64,000 nt of DNA from Myxococcales bacterium. GTDB lineage: Bacteria; Myxococcota_A; Polyangia; Polyangiales; Polyangiaceae. The stretch is from the NCBI GenBank assembly GCA_004193285.1, contig SECP01000003.1, forward strand, positions 1-64,000. Reading direction: 5' to 3'. The notes beneath the pieces were generated by a model. It was given only the letters and a program-made list of their open reading frames with translations, was not told the DNA's origin and did no database searches. Below, piece after piece: positions 1-9,963 of the stretch. The stretch's first letter is position 1. Each line of letters begins with the position of its first letter. The translations under genes were made by a program, and so were the position numbers.

Positions 1-61
1 GTGGTGGGGGCGCCGCTCGTAGGGGCGGCGGGGTCCGCGTCTTGAGCATGCTGCTTCTGCA

Positions 62-2545
62 TCAGAAGAAGTTGCCGATGGTGAATTCGAACTGCGAGGC
101 CTGCTCGTAAGAGAGCGGCTTGAATGGGTAACCCCACTCGAACCGTAGCGGGCCCAGCGGCGAGAACCAACGGAAGCCGAACCCGTACGAGGTGCGCAGG
201 TTCTTGAGGCTAGAAACCCCGTGGAAGCACGGGCTCGTGACCTCGTTCACGATGCCGGAGGCGGCTCGGCAGTAGTTCTCTTCCAAGTTCCACGCGTTAC
301 CGGCGTCCGTGAAGAGCACGCCCTTGAGCCCGACGGACTCCACGATCGGGAACTCGAGCTCCAGGTTCTGGTAGTACTGCAAGTTGCCGCCGATATTGGC
401 GCCGTTGGTGATCGGCGCGCTATTCGGGTCGGTGGAGCCAGTCAGCGGCAGGCGCGGGCCAATGCTCCGGAAGTCGAAGCCGCGGAGGTCGTAGATACCG
501 CCGAGGAAGAAGCGCGCGAAGATGGGCACGCCGTCTTGCGAGGGGCTCGTCACGTGCCCGAACTCGGTGTTCAGCTTGAGCACGAAGTTCCAAAACACCG
601 GGTAGTAGAAGCGACCGGTGACCTTGTGGCGAATGAACTCGTTTTCCGAGCCCAGGTACTTGCCGGCGAACTCGGTGGAGGCCGAGACGTAGATGCCCTT
701 GGTCGGGAAGAGGCGGTTGTCGCGGGTGTCGAACGTCAGGCCCGGACGGATGCTGCTCGTGAAGCCGTCGTTGAAAAGGTTCGCTAGCGGCAGGCGCTGA
801 AAGACGCTGATGCTGCTCGTCGTGCCGAGGAGGGGCGGCGCGCGGTCCGTCGACACGGTGTCGCGCGACGCGGTGTAAGAGATGGACGCGTACAGCTCCG
901 GCGCGATCAGCGGGTAGCCGAGCGTCACCGAGCCTCCCAAGCTCGCCTGCGCGAAGTCCCGGTAGTACCGCTGCTGGTCGTACAGGTTGATGCTGGCGTT
1001 GAAGAGGCTGTCGAGAAAGTAGGGCTCGAAGAAGCTGATGTTCACGAGCTGCCGCAAGCTCGAGAACTGCCCTTGCAGCGACAAGCTCTGCCCGTTGCCG
1101 AACAGGTTGGCCTGCTGAATCTGAGCGGTCGCGATGAAGTTTTCGACGCTGGAGAAGCCCGCGCCGACCTGGAACGTGCCGGTCGGGCGCTCCGCGACCT
1201 CGACGTAGACGTTCATCTTGTCCGGCGCCGAGCCCTGCTCCATCGAGATGTCGACGCGCTCGAAATAGCCGAGAGCCGTGACGCGGCGCTTGCTCTTGTC
1301 CAGCTTGGTCTCGTGGAAGAGGCCGCCTTCGAACACCTCTAGCTCGCGCCGGATCACCTTGTCGCGGGTCTTGCCGTTGCCGCGCACCTCGATGCGCTCG
1401 AAGTGCACGAGCGGGCCGCGTACCACCGGAACGAATACGTCCACCTCGTTGGTGGCCGGGTCCAGCTGAGTCTGCGGGTTGGCGTCTACGTTGGCGTAGC
1501 CGTTGTCGCGGTACAGCGTGCGGATGGCCTGCAAGTCTTCCAGCAGGGCCGCGCGGTTGAAGTAGTCGCCGGCCTTGGCGCGCACCATCATGCGGAGGTT
1601 GCGGCGGCCGCCGATGGGCTCCACCTCCTTGCCGTCTTCGCCGCGCTCGTACACGCGCAGCTGGCGGATCTTGTAGCGCGGGCCCTCGTCGATCGTGATC
1701 GTGATCTCGATGCCGGTGCGGTCCGGCGTGAGCATGACTCGCGGGGTGCTGACCGCGACGGCCAGGAACCCGCGGTCGTAGTACATGGCGCTGATGACGG
1801 CGATGTCGCGCTCGAAGGCGTCCTGCCGGAAGGGGCCGCCGGAGCCGAAGGCCAAGAGGCCCGGGTTGCCGATGAACATCAGCGAGCGCAGCTCTTCCGT
1901 GGAAATGCTCTCGTTGCCGATGAAGGTGACGCGCTTGACGCTCACCTGACCCTGCTCACGGATCTTGAACTTGACCTCGACCTCGTTGTTCTTCTGAGGA
2001 ACGGTCTCGCTCTCCACCTCTGCCAAGAAGTAGCCCTTCTCGGCGTACATATCGCGGATCTTCTGGATGCTCCGGCGAATGGCGGGGGGGCTCAGGATGG
2101 TGTTGGCTTTGAGCTCGATACCTTCCTTGAGGTCGTCTTTGTCGATCTCGTCGTTACCCTCGAACGTGACCGCGTTCACGCTCGGCCGCTCGCGCACGAC
2201 GAAGCGCAGGATGACGCCCTCCTGCAGCCGCTCCAGGTCCACCTCGATGTCGTCGAAGAAGCCGGAGCCGTAGAGCTCGCGTACGTCTTGCGTCAGCACC
2301 TCGGGCGAGAACTCCTGACCGGTTCGCTCGCGCAGGTACGTGACGACGTCCTCCGGAGTGATGCGGCGGTTGCCGGCGACCACGATGCGCAGGATTGGCA
2401 AGCCGCGCGCGAGCTCGGCTTCGCTCTGCGGTAACGGCGCGGGCGGCTGCGCGGTACCAGGAGCTTCCGGCAGGCCTTGCGCGCGCGCCGCCGTGGGCAG
2501 AAGCAGCGCGAACAGGACGGCTAAGAGGGCGACGAGCTTCTGCAC
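62..2545 (-). CDS. bamA: Outer membrane protein assembly factor BamA (Omp85)
   Basis: Folds and inserts beta-barrel proteins into the outer membrane as the core of the BAM complex. The open frame runs up to 2776, but I place the start at the GTG at 2545, because the protein then begins with a clean Sec signal peptide (VQKLVALLAVLFALLLPTAA, cleavage near ARAQ), giving 827 residues. A stretch of repeated POTRA domains follows (roughly residues 50-430), then a C-terminal barrel with the Omp85 lid-lock motif LRGF and a terminal phenylalanine beta-signal. It lies directly after parE, which is not the classic rseP-bamA-skp context; no skp/ompH is visible before the window edge. Confidence in family is high; the start is inferred from the signal peptide, not from a strong ribosome site. 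Confidence 0.93.
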   Translation of the reverse strand: MQKLVALLAVLFALLLPTAARAQGLPEAPGTAQPPAPLPQSEAELARGLPILRIVVAGNRRITPEDVVTYLRERTGQEFSPEVLTQDVRELYGSGFFDDIEVDLERLQEGVILRFVVRERPSVNAVTFEGNDEIDKDDLKEGIELKANTILSPPAIRRSIQKIRDMYAEKGYFLAEVESETVPQKNNEVEVKFKIREQGQVSVKRVTFIGNESISTEELRSLMFIGNPGLLAFGSGGPFRQDAFERDIAVISAMYYDRGFLAVAVSTPRVMLTPDRTGIEITITIDEGPRYKIRQLRVYERGEDGKEVEPIGGRRNLRMMVRAKAGDYFNRAALLEDLQAIRTLYRDNGYANVDANPQTQLDPATNEVDVFVPVVRGPLVHFERIEVRGNGKTRDKVIRRELEVFEGGLFHETKLDKSKRRVTALGYFERVDISMEQGSAPDKMNVYVEVAERPTGTFQVGAGFSSVENFIATAQIQQANLFGNGQSLSLQGQFSSLRQLVNISFFEPYFLDSLFNASINLYDQQRYYRDFAQASLGGSVTLGYPLIAPELYASISYTASRDTVSTDRAPPLLGTTSSISVFQRLPLANLFNDGFTSSIRPGLTFDTRDNRLFPTKGIYVSASTEFAGKYLGSENEFIRHKVTGRFYYPVFWNFVLKLNTEFGHVTSPSQDGVPIFARFFLGGIYDLRGFDFRSIGPRLPLTGSTDPNSAPITNGANIGGNLQYYQNLELEFPIVESVGLKGVLFTDAGNAWNLEENYCRAASGIVNEVTSPCFHGVSSLKNLRTSYGFGFRWFSPLGPLRFEWGYPFKPLSYEQASQFEFTIGNFF

Positions 2546-2779
2546 GGAGTCGAGGTTTCTCGGGAAGACTGCGGTAGCAAGGTGGGGCGCGGAGGCCCCT
2601 CGGTTACGAGGCGGGGCACCCGCGTAGCCCAGACCAGCGCGGCCCTCAAGCTGGGTCATGGGTTGCGATGAAATCGGCAAAAATCGTGGGAATTTCGAGA
2701 GTTGCTGGCGGAGCGAGGGAGCCGACCGCCGCGACGCCGCGGGGAGGGCGAGCGCGCGGTGCGGCCCATGGGCCAAGCA

Positions 2780-4687
2780 TCATACGTCTAGGTCGGCGGC
2801 TTCGTCGGCGCGGTCCATGATGAAGTGAAAACGCGCAGAGGCGTCCTTGCCCATCAGCTCGCCGACGATGCGGTCCGTCTCGAGCGCGTCTGCGATGCCC
2901 ACCTTGAGCATGCGGCGCGTCTTGGGGTTGAGAGTCGTCTCCCACAGCACCTTGGGCATCATCTCGCCCAAGCCTTTGAAGCGCGTGATCTCGGGCTTGG
3001 CGTTGCCCTTCAGCTTCTCTTTGAGGAGCCGGTCGCGGTCCTGGTCGTCGCCGGCCCAGTACGTCTCTTTACCGATATCGATGCGGTAGAGCGGCGGCAC
3101 CGCGACGAACACGCGGCCATTCTTCATGAGCTCCGGCAGGTGGCGGTAGATGAACGTGAGCAGGAGCGTCGTGATGTGATGGCCGTCCGAGTCCGCGTCC
3201 GCAAGTAGCACCAGCCGCTGGTAGCGCAGCCGCGACAGATCGAAGCTCTGACCGATTCCGCAACCGAGCGCAGTCACCAGATCCGAGAGCTCCTTGTTCT
3301 CCAGCACCTTGCCCAGGGCGAGGCCCTCGGTGTTCAGCACCTTCCCACGCAGCGGCAAGATCGCCTGCGTGTTCCGGTCCCGACCCTGCTTCGCGGAACC
3401 GCCGGCGGAGTCACCTTCCACGATGAACAGCTCGGTGCTCTCGCGGTTGCTCGACAAGCAGTCCGACAGCTTTCCCGGCAGCGTGAGGCGGCCGCTCGTG
3501 GCCGTCTTGCGCGAGACGGAGGCCGAGGCGGCGCGCGAGGCTTCCCGCGCCCGCGCGGAGAGGATGATGCGGGCCACGATCTGCTCGGCCACGCTGCGGT
3601 TGCTATTGAGCCACTGCTCCAGCGCCGGGCGCACCGCGCCGTCCACCCAGGACTGTACTTCGGGGTTGTTGAGGCGGTCCTTGGTTTGACCCTGGAACTG
3701 CGGCTCGGCGATGAACACGCTGAGCACGCCCAGCATGCCTTCACGGATATCCTCGACCGTGATGTTGACGCCGCGCGGCTGCAGGTTGTGCGTGTCGATG
3801 TAGTTGCGCACGGCCTTGGCGATGCCGGCGCGTAAGCCGTTCTCGTGCGTACCCCCGGAGCCGGTGGGGATGCCGTTGACGAAGCTCTTGACCGCTTCCT
3901 CCGTCGACTCGGTCCACAGGAACGTGGCCTCGATGCGGGTGTCGCCGTCTTTGACGATGGTGAAGGGCGGCTCGTGCACCGGCTTGCGCTGCGTGCTCTT
4001 GGTGAGCTGGCGCACGTAGTCCACGATGCCTTCGGGGTGGGCGAACTCGTACTTTTGACCGCCGGGCTCGTCGTTGAAACGAACCTTCAGCCCGCGGTGC
4101 AGAAACGCGGCGATTTCCAGGCGCTCGCGGATCGTATCCGCGGAAAAATCGATGCGGGGGAAGATGGTCGGATCGGGCTTGAAGAACACGCTCGTGCCGG
4201 TGCCGCGCGCGGGCCCGACTTTTTGGAGCTTGGTCGTGGCTTTGCCGACCTTGAACTCCATCTGCCACTCCGCTCCGTCACGCTTCACGTTCACGACGAG
4301 CTTGGAGGAGAGCGCGTTCACCACGGAGGCGCCCACGCCGTGCAAACCGCCCGACGTCTTGTAGTTCCCTTGCTCGAACTTACCGCCCGCGTGCAGCACC
4401 GTGTACACGATCTCCAGCGCGGGCTTCTTCAGCTTGGCGTTCATGTCGACCGGCACGCCGCGGCCGTTGTCGGTGACGGTGACGCTCTGCCCGTCCTTGT
4501 GCAGGGTCACCACGATCTCGGAGGCGTGACCGTTCATGGCCTCGTCCACCGAGTTGTCGAAAATTTCCCAGACGAGGTGATGCAGGCCGGCGCTGCCGAC
4601 GCCGCCGATGTACATGCCAGGGCGCTTACGGACGGGCTCGAGCCCCTCCAGCACCTGAATGTCGTCGCCCGTGTATTTCGTGGCCAT
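2780..4687 (-). CDS. parE: DNA topoisomerase IV subunit B (type IIA, ParE/GyrB family)
   Basis: ATPase subunit of a type IIA topoisomerase. At 635 residues it has ParE length rather than the roughly 800 of a Gram-negative GyrB. In order it shows the GHKL ATPase signatures (FDNSVDEA near residue 43, DNGRGVP, GGLHGVGASVVNAL), the transducer domain, and the TOPRIM metal motifs (VEGDSAGGSAKQGRDR and DADSDGHH), then RFKGLGEM. The start ATG lies 9 bases after the parC stop, so the two subunits are co-transcribed and probably translationally coupled. Gyrase B is the alternative name, but length and the adjacent ParC-like partner favour topoisomerase IV. Confidence 0.88.
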   Translation of the reverse strand: MATKYTGDDIQVLEGLEPVRKRPGMYIGGVGSAGLHHLVWEIFDNSVDEAMNGHASEIVVTLHKDGQSVTVTDNGRGVPVDMNAKLKKPALEIVYTVLHAGGKFEQGNYKTSGGLHGVGASVVNALSSKLVVNVKRDGAEWQMEFKVGKATTKLQKVGPARGTGTSVFFKPDPTIFPRIDFSADTIRERLEIAAFLHRGLKVRFNDEPGGQKYEFAHPEGIVDYVRQLTKSTQRKPVHEPPFTIVKDGDTRIEATFLWTESTEEAVKSFVNGIPTGSGGTHENGLRAGIAKAVRNYIDTHNLQPRGVNITVEDIREGMLGVLSVFIAEPQFQGQTKDRLNNPEVQSWVDGAVRPALEQWLNSNRSVAEQIVARIILSARAREASRAASASVSRKTATSGRLTLPGKLSDCLSSNRESTELFIVEGDSAGGSAKQGRDRNTQAILPLRGKVLNTEGLALGKVLENKELSDLVTALGCGIGQSFDLSRLRYQRLVLLADADSDGHHITTLLLTFIYRHLPELMKNGRVFVAVPPLYRIDIGKETYWAGDDQDRDRLLKEKLKGNAKPEITRFKGLGEMMPKVLWETTLNPKTRRMLKVGIADALETDRIVGELMGKDASARFHFIMDRADEAADLDV

Positions 4688-4696
4688 GTCTCGTTC

Positions 4697-7168
4697 TCAG
4701 CCCTCGAGCGGTGCCGGCACTTCCGGCGGGGTGGGGATGGCGCGCACCAGGTTGCCGCGCTTCAGTACTTCGTGGCCCTTGCCGCCGCGGCCGGTCGGCT
4801 TGTAGTCCGCGGCGCTGACCGAGCGCTCGCCGCCGCCCGAGCTCTCGAGCACGAGGGCGTCGTTCTTGTCCTTGGCGACCTTGAAGCCGACGACCTGATC
4901 GTCGTCATCCAGCTTGATGAGCACGACGCCCTTGCCGGGTCCGTTCAGGTAGTTGACGTCCTCCACCGGGGCGAGGAGCGCACGGCGCTGCTTGGTGGCC
5001 GCGATCGCGATCTCCTTGCCCTTCGCCTTGCCGACGCCCACGACCTCGAATCCTTCCGCCGGCTTCGCGTAGCGGCGACCGGCGCGCGTGCTCGGCTCCG
5101 CGAAGGGTGAAAGGCCGAAGGAGAGCGCGTAGCCGTCGCTCGTCGCGGCCACACCGTAGGTCAGCGGGCGCTTGCCCTCGCGCTCCGCGATGTTACCGAT
5201 GACGCGCGGATCCAGCGAGAGCGCCGCGATGATTTTCTCGCCGTCCTTCAGCTTGAACAGCTTCTGGATCGGCTCGCCGTAGCCAGCCGTGGCCGGCACG
5301 TCGATGATCCGACCCGAGTACGCGGTGCCGAAGTTCGAGAAGAAGACGATCGTCGCGCGCGTCGAGCCCAGCTCACAGGCCAGCACCGCGTCCCCTTCGC
5401 GAAGGCGCGTGCTGCCGAGGTCCTTGATCTCTTTCTGCCGCTTGACCCAGCCGTCGGCCGTGACCAGCACGTAGGCGTCCTCGGCGATGATCAGCTCTTC
5501 CGCGCTGAACTCCTGCTCGGCGCCGACCTCTTGAATTTGCGTGCGGCGCTTCTGGTCCTTGCCGAAGCGGGCGAGTAGCTCGCTGAGCTCGTGCCGCACG
5601 ATGCTCCAGCGGCCTTTGCCTTCTTGTTCGTCGAGCAAGGTTTTGATCTCCTTGCTGCGCTTGCGCTTCTCCTTGAGCTCCTTCTGAATGACGAGGATCT
5701 CCAGGCGCGCGAGGCGGTACAGCTTGAGCTCCAAGATGGCGTCCGTCTGCTCGGCGTCCAGCTTGAACTTGGCCATGATCTTCTGCGCGGCGTCGGCCTT
5801 GCCCTCGGAGGCGCGGATGATCTTGATGATTTGATCGAGCGCGTCGAAGACGGTCTCGAAGCCCTCCAGGATGTGGATGCGCTTGGCGAGCGCCTTGAGC
5901 TCGTGGCCGAGGCGGCGGGTGACCACGTCCAGCCGGAAGTGAAGGAAGTGCCAGAGCATCTGCTGCAGGTCGATGCGCTCGGGGCGACCCACTTCCGGGT
6001 TTTCGGTCGGCACGAGGCAGGTCATGTTGACCGCGAAATTGATCTGCAGCGGCGTGTGCTTGAACAAGTACGCCAGCACCTTTTGGGGGTCGGCCTCCTT
6101 CTTCAGCTCGAGCTCGACGCAGATGTCGTCGGTGGAGACGTCCTTCACGTCTATCAAGAGCGGCATCTTGCGCGAGAGCGCGACGTCCGCGATGCGCTCC
6201 ACCAAGTCCGCCTTGTTGACGGTGTAGGGGATGCTCGTAATCTGCACGATTTGACCAGTTTTCGTGGCCGCGCCGAGCTTCCACGTGCCGCGCAGCTTCA
6301 GTGAGCCTTGGCCCGTCTCGTACACTTGCTTGATCTCTTCGGTAGAAGAGACGAGCTGACCTCCGGTCGGGAAATCCGGCCCCTTGATCGTCCGCGACAG
6401 CTCGCGCGCGGAGAGCTGCTTGCCCTCCACGAGCGCGTCCAGCAGGCGGATCGCACCGCTGACGACCTCTTCCGGGTTGTGCGGGGGGATGTTGGTGGCC
6501 ATACCCACCGCGATGCCGGTTGCTCCGTTGATGAGCAGGTTCGGCATCGCCGCCGGCAGCACCACCGGCTCGTCGCGAGTGCCGTCGTAGTTGGGCCGGA
6601 AGTGGACGGTGTCCTGCTCGATTTCTTCGAGCAGCTCGTGCGCGAGGGGCGCGAGGCGGCACTCCGTGTAGCGCATGGCCGCGGCGCTATCCCCATCCAG
6701 CGAGCCGAAGTTGCCGGAGCCGTCCACCAGCAACGCCCGCAGGCTGAACGGCTGCGCCATGCGCACCAACGCGTCGTAAATGGAGGCGTCACCGTGCGGG
6801 TGATAGTTGCCCATCACGTCGCCGACGACCTTGGCGCACTTGCGGTGCTTGCTGTCGGCGCGCAGACCCTGCTGCCACATCGTGTAGAGGATGCGCCGCT
6901 GCACCGGCTTCAGGCCGTCCCTCACGTCGGGCAGGGCGCGGCTGGTGATGACCGAAAGCGCGTAGTTCAGGTAGCGGGTCTGGGCGACCTCGTGCAGCGC
7001 GGCCGGCTCTTCGCGATGGCCATCGCCTCCGCCTCCGCCTTCCGTTCCTCCCCCACGCTTTTTCTGTCCCTTGACCGCCTGGCCTTCGCCCCGATCTTGG
7101 GGGGGCTCGTTACCGGCGCCTTTTTTGCTGCGTTTCTGGGCCAATCTTCGGTCTCCGCCGCTCGCCAT
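4697..7168 (-). CDS. parC: DNA topoisomerase IV subunit A (type IIA, ParC/GyrA family)
   Basis: DNA cleavage and religation subunit that pairs with the product of the next gene. Residues 1-60 are a basic, Gly/Lys-rich low-complexity tail that is not part of the family core. The breakage-reunion domain begins at [10 protein letters not shown] (residue 65) and contains [20 protein letters not shown] and AAMRYTE, where Tyr168 is the expected catalytic tyrosine. A long coiled-coil region and a C-terminal beta-pinwheel follow. A partial GyrA-box-like TGRGGKG appears near the C-terminus, so gyrase-like wrapping activity cannot be excluded from sequence alone. First gene of the parC-parE pair. The quinolone-resistance region looks intact. 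Confidence 0.87.
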   Translation of the reverse strand: MASGGDRRLAQKRSKKGAGNEPPQDRGEGQAVKGQKKRGGGTEGGGGGDGHREEPAALHEVAQTRYLNYALSVITSRALPDVRDGLKPVQRRILYTMWQQGLRADSKHRKCAKVVGDVMGNYHPHGDASIYDALVRMAQPFSLRALLVDGSGNFGSLDGDSAAAMRYTECRLAPLAHELLEEIEQDTVHFRPNYDGTRDEPVVLPAAMPNLLINGATGIAVGMATNIPPHNPEEVVSGAIRLLDALVEGKQLSARELSRTIKGPDFPTGGQLVSSTEEIKQVYETGQGSLKLRGTWKLGAATKTGQIVQITSIPYTVNKADLVERIADVALSRKMPLLIDVKDVSTDDICVELELKKEADPQKVLAYLFKHTPLQINFAVNMTCLVPTENPEVGRPERIDLQQMLWHFLHFRLDVVTRRLGHELKALAKRIHILEGFETVFDALDQIIKIIRASEGKADAAQKIMAKFKLDAEQTDAILELKLYRLARLEILVIQKELKEKRKRSKEIKTLLDEQEGKGRWSIVRHELSELLARFGKDQKRRTQIQEVGAEQEFSAEELIIAEDAYVLVTADGWVKRQKEIKDLGSTRLREGDAVLACELGSTRATIVFFSNFGTAYSGRIIDVPATAGYGEPIQKLFKLKDGEKIIAALSLDPRVIGNIAEREGKRPLTYGVAATSDGYALSFGLSPFAEPSTRAGRRYAKPAEGFEVVGVGKAKGKEIAIAATKQRRALLAPVEDVNYLNGPGKGVVLIKLDDDDQVVGFKVAKDKNDALVLESSGGGERSVSAADYKPTGRGGKGHEVLKRGNLVRAIPTPPEVPAPLEG

Positions 7169-7232
7169 CCGCGAGTGACCGCGATTCGCTAGCGTCGTTC
7201 CACCCCCCGCGTCAACCCTTCGGCTCGCTGGC

Positions 7233-8048
7233 CTAGCCCCTCCGCCCTCCCACGATCCTCGAAAGAGCCGCGCGGCTGGGCTCGTTGGCGGGAAAGAACG
7301 TCTCGATGCGCAGCTCTTGCAGAGTGATGTCGAGCGGCGTGCCCAGCGTCGTAATCGTGGTGAAGAGGTCGACCCGCTCGCCGGCGCGCTCGAACGTGAC
7401 CGGGAGCAGCACCTCGCCAGGCCCGATTCCGCTGGCCGGGGAGTGCCCGTGCGCTGCGAGCTCCGCCTCCGCGGCGGCCGCGACCGTGAGGAGCCGCTCG
7501 TCCTCGGCGTCCCGGGCGCTGCTACTCGCGAGCTCCGCGCGCAGGCGACGCAGCACGTGGCTGGCGGTCTCGGTGTAGTTCACCACCGCGGGGCGGAGGC
7601 CTTCGGGCGCGACGAGCAGGCAGGCGAGGTTGTTCCTGCCCTTCCAGCTGGGGGCGTAAAAACTCAGCAGCTCGATCGCCGCCTCGTTGGCCAGCAGCAC
7701 GTCGTAGCGGCGATTCACGACGAGCGCCGGGTGCGGCTCATGAGCGGTCAGAATGTGGCGGAGCGCGGTCCTCACCTCGCGCATTCCCTCCGCGTCGAGC
7801 GCGGTTTGCCGGTAAATTGGCGCGTATCCGGCGGCCGTGAGCAGCGCATTTCGGTCACGCAACGGGACCTCCAAGTGCTCGGCGAGCGTGAGCACGAGCT
7901 CGCGGCTCGGGCTCGAGCGCCCCGATTCCACGAAGCTGAGGTGACGCGTAGAAACGCCCGCTTCCACCGCGAGCGCGAGCTGGCTCTTGCCGCGCGAGGT
8001 GCGCCAAGAGCGAAGCAAAGGGCCGACGGCGGAAGCGTGCGGGCTCAT
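7233..8048 (-). CDS. XRE-family regulator with MmyB-like ligand-binding domain
   Basis: Transcription factor of 271 residues. The frame is open further upstream, but the ATG at 8048 starts exactly at the helix-turn-helix ([19 protein letters not shown], then [16 protein letters not shown], residues 8-50). The remainder matches the MmyB-type C-terminal domain: a conserved [19 protein letters not shown] stretch followed by a helical sensor region. Members typically control an adjacent enzyme gene. Here it follows the SnoaL-like gene by 13 bases on the same strand, so the two form an operon, and an 11-base inverted repeat upstream of that operon is a natural operator candidate. Ligand unknown. 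Confidence 0.85.
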   Translation of the reverse strand: MSPHASAVGPLLRSWRTSRGKSQLALAVEAGVSTRHLSFVESGRSSPSRELVLTLAEHLEVPLRDRNALLTAAGYAPIYRQTALDAEGMREVRTALRHILTAHEPHPALVVNRRYDVLLANEAAIELLSFYAPSWKGRNNLACLLVAPEGLRPAVVNYTETASHVLRRLRAELASSSARDAEDERLLTVAAAAEAELAAHGHSPASGIGPGEVLLPVTFERAGERVDLFTTITTLGTPLDITLQELRIETFFPANEPSRAALSRIVGGRRG

Positions 8049-8061
8049 GGGGATGAGGCTA

Positions 8062-8421
8062 TCAGCCGGGCACCTTGTCGAGAAAGCCGAGCACCGAGCG
8101 GATACGCCCGTTCTCGAAGACCACGACGTCCGTTCCGACGACGACCGGCTCGCTGGCGCCCGCAGGCGCCGCGTGCCAGGTGAAGCGCGCTTGGTCATGA
8201 TGCGCGTCCACGGACCCAGCGAGGCTGAAGCGAAAGCCGGGCAATTGCCGTTGAGCACCGGCGATCACGGTGTCCAAGCCGCCCGGGCCGCTCACGTCGG
8301 CCAGCGGGTCCGTGTACTGGCAGTTTTCCGTGCATAGGTTCGCGAGCGCTAGGCGTCGGTGGGTTTCGTCGGTGAGGTTCCAGGCGTCCAGGTAGCGCTC
8401 GACCAGCTCATGCGATTTCAT
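8062..8421 (-). CDS. SnoaL-like / NTF2-fold protein
   Basis: A 119-residue single-domain protein with the NTF2-like pattern: an N-terminal helix (VERYLDAWN), a cone-lining segment (ENCQYTDPLADVSGPGGL) and C-terminal strands ending VVVFENGRIRSVLGFLD. Such proteins are small-molecule isomerases, hydratases or binding proteins; the fold does not reveal the substrate. It is the first gene of a two-gene unit with the MmyB-type regulator, suggesting that the regulator controls the level of this protein and perhaps senses its substrate or product. Confidence 0.75.
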   Translation of the reverse strand: MKSHELVERYLDAWNLTDETHRRLALANLCTENCQYTDPLADVSGPGGLDTVIAGAQRQLPGFRFSLAGSVDAHHDQARFTWHAAPAGASEPVVVGTDVVVFENGRIRSVLGFLDKVPG

Positions 8422-8452
8422 GTGATTTCTCCAGAGCGCGCGGCTCCCCGCC

Positions 8453-8490
8453 GTTCATCGGCGCGGGCGCGTCGCTCGACGCCGATGAAC
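8453..8490. repeat. 11-base perfect inverted repeat upstream of the SnoaL/MmyB operon
   Basis: GTTCATCGGCG at 8453-8463 is exactly complementary to CGCCGATGAAC at 8480-8490, with a 16-base spacer. It lies 32 bases upstream of the SnoaL-like start and 50 bases past the stop of the FHA activator gene, both on the minus strand. It could be an operator for the MmyB-type regulator or a terminator hairpin for the upstream gene; no U-tract follows it. Confidence 0.5.
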
Positions 8491-8540
8491 ATGGCAAACC
8501 GCGAGGCGGCCGGCGATTACCTGGCAGGTAAAGCCAAGCT

Positions 8541-9947
8541 TCAGTCGGCGGGGCGGTACTCGGCGATGTCGATGCCGTAGCGCTTCATCCAGCGGTGGAT
8601 CTGCATGCGCGCCTTGCCGAGCTCGCGACCGACCGCGGCCACGTTGCCCTCGTGCTTGACGAGTAGCTCGCGCAGCGCGGGCTCGTCCGGCGCGACGTGG
8701 GCGTCTTCGTCTTCTGGAGGCTGGCTCGGACGCGCGCCGGCGTCGCGCCCGTAATCGCCCATGGCGTCTTGCACCGCCTCCGGCAGCACATCCGGCTCGA
8801 GCAGCGCGCCGTCCGAAAACGCCAGCGCGCGCTTGATGCACGCCTCGAGCTCCCGCACGTTGTACGGAAAGTCGTAGTGGAGCAGGCCGCTCATGAACGC
8901 GAAGCTCGGCGACTTGCCCGCGCCGCCATGGCGCGCCAAAAACGTCTGCGTGAGCAGGTAAACGTCTTCCTTCCGCTCGTGCAGAGCCGGGAGCTCTACC
9001 GAGTATTCGTTGAGCCGCGCGAACAAATCCTCGCGGAATTTGCCCTCACGCTGCAGCTTCTCCAGATCGCGGTGGGTGGCCGCCACCACCCTCACGTCCA
9101 CCGGCTCCGGTGAGGTGGCGCCGAGCGGTAGCACCTCGCGCGCTTGCAGCACGCGGAGGAGCTTGGCCTGCGCTTCGGGGGGCATGTCGCCGATCTCGTC
9201 CAGCAGGAGCGTGCCCCCGTCCGCGTGACGAATGAGCCCTGGCTTGTCGCGGTCCGCCCCCGAGAACGCGCCGCGCTTGTACCCGAACAGCTCGCTCTCG
9301 ATCAGGTTTTGCGGGAGCGCAGTGCAATTGATGGCGGCGAGCTTGCCGCGTCTTCCGCTCAGGCGGTGCAGCTCGCTGGCGATCACTTCCTTGCCAGTGC
9401 CGCTCGGCCCGCGAACGATGACGCTCAGCGGCGTCGCCGCCACGCGCTCGATCTCGGCGATGATCGCGTCGATTTGATAGCCGCCGGCGAGCGCGCTGGG
9501 CTGCTGCGCCAGGCGCTTCTCCCCGTGGGGCAACGCGCCATCGATGCGGTAACGCGCGAGCTCTTCCGCGTGCTCTTCCACGAATTTGAAGATGGCGTCG
9601 CCGATGCGCACCTCGTCCAGCGGCTCCAGCGTGGCGCTCTGGACCTTGCGGCCATTGACGAGCACGCCGTTTCGGCTGCCCAAATCTCGCAGCACGAGCT
9701 GACGTCCCTCGCGCACTACCTCGGCATGGACTCGTGACACCGCGGGTGCTTTGACCACCAGGTCTGCCGCGCCGGCGTCTCTCCCGATGACGTGGCGCTC
9801 TGCCTGCAGCAGAAATGCGGCAGGCAGCTCGCGAAAGGTGTCCGCATACAGCAGGACCAAGCCGGGCTGGCGCTTGCGCGAGGGCTGGCTCGGGCCGGTG
9901 CGAAACTCTTGCATGGCGCCGGTCGGGGCTTCCACGTTGGCCAGCAT
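8541..9947 (-). CDS. FHA-domain sigma-54-dependent transcriptional activator
   Basis: Enhancer-binding protein of 468 residues that activates sigma-54 RNA polymerase. An N-terminal FHA domain (residues 30-125: HVIGRDAG, SRVHAEV, LGSRNGVLVNG) replaces the usual receiver domain, so the input is probably a phosphothreonine on a partner, consistent with the Ser/Thr kinases of this genome. The AAA+ domain has Walker A GPSGTGKE (180-187), the loop GAFSGA (226-231) in place of the consensus GAFTGA, and Walker B LLLDEIGD (247-254). A Fis-type helix-turn-helix ends the protein. The start is only 16 bases from the divergent amidase start; Met12 (position 9914) is an alternative start. Confidence 0.9.
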   Translation of the reverse strand: MLANVEAPTGAMQEFRTGPSQPSRKRQPGLVLLYADTFRELPAAFLLQAERHVIGRDAGAADLVVKAPAVSRVHAEVVREGRQLVLRDLGSRNGVLVNGRKVQSATLEPLDEVRIGDAIFKFVEEHAEELARYRIDGALPHGEKRLAQQPSALAGGYQIDAIIAEIERVAATPLSVIVRGPSGTGKEVIASELHRLSGRRGKLAAINCTALPQNLIESELFGYKRGAFSGADRDKPGLIRHADGGTLLLDEIGDMPPEAQAKLLRVLQAREVLPLGATSPEPVDVRVVAATHRDLEKLQREGKFREDLFARLNEYSVELPALHERKEDVYLLTQTFLARHGGAGKSPSFAFMSGLLHYDFPYNVRELEACIKRALAFSDGALLEPDVLPEAVQDAMGDYGRDAGARPSQPPEDEDAHVAPDEPALRELLVKHEGNVAAVGRELGKARMQIHRWMKRYGIDIAEYRPAD

Positions 9948-9963
9948 AGGCTATGAAAGACCC

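Noticed and set aside
1..49. Possible start of a further minus-strand gene after bamA (ATG at 49, open to the window edge)
   Set aside because: Only 16 Pro/Arg/Ala-rich codons are visible, with no convincing ribosome site or signal peptide; it does not look like skp/ompH.
1403..2434. Long plus-strand frame of 343 codons opposite bamA
   Set aside because: The translation is His/Ala/Val/Arg-rich with no domain; a mirror of the real coding strand in high-GC DNA. Many similar mirror frames were dropped across the window.
2546..2776. N-terminal extension of bamA from the first ATG
   Set aside because: It would add 77 Arg/Pro-rich residues in front of a clear signal peptide, so the GTG at 2545 is preferred.
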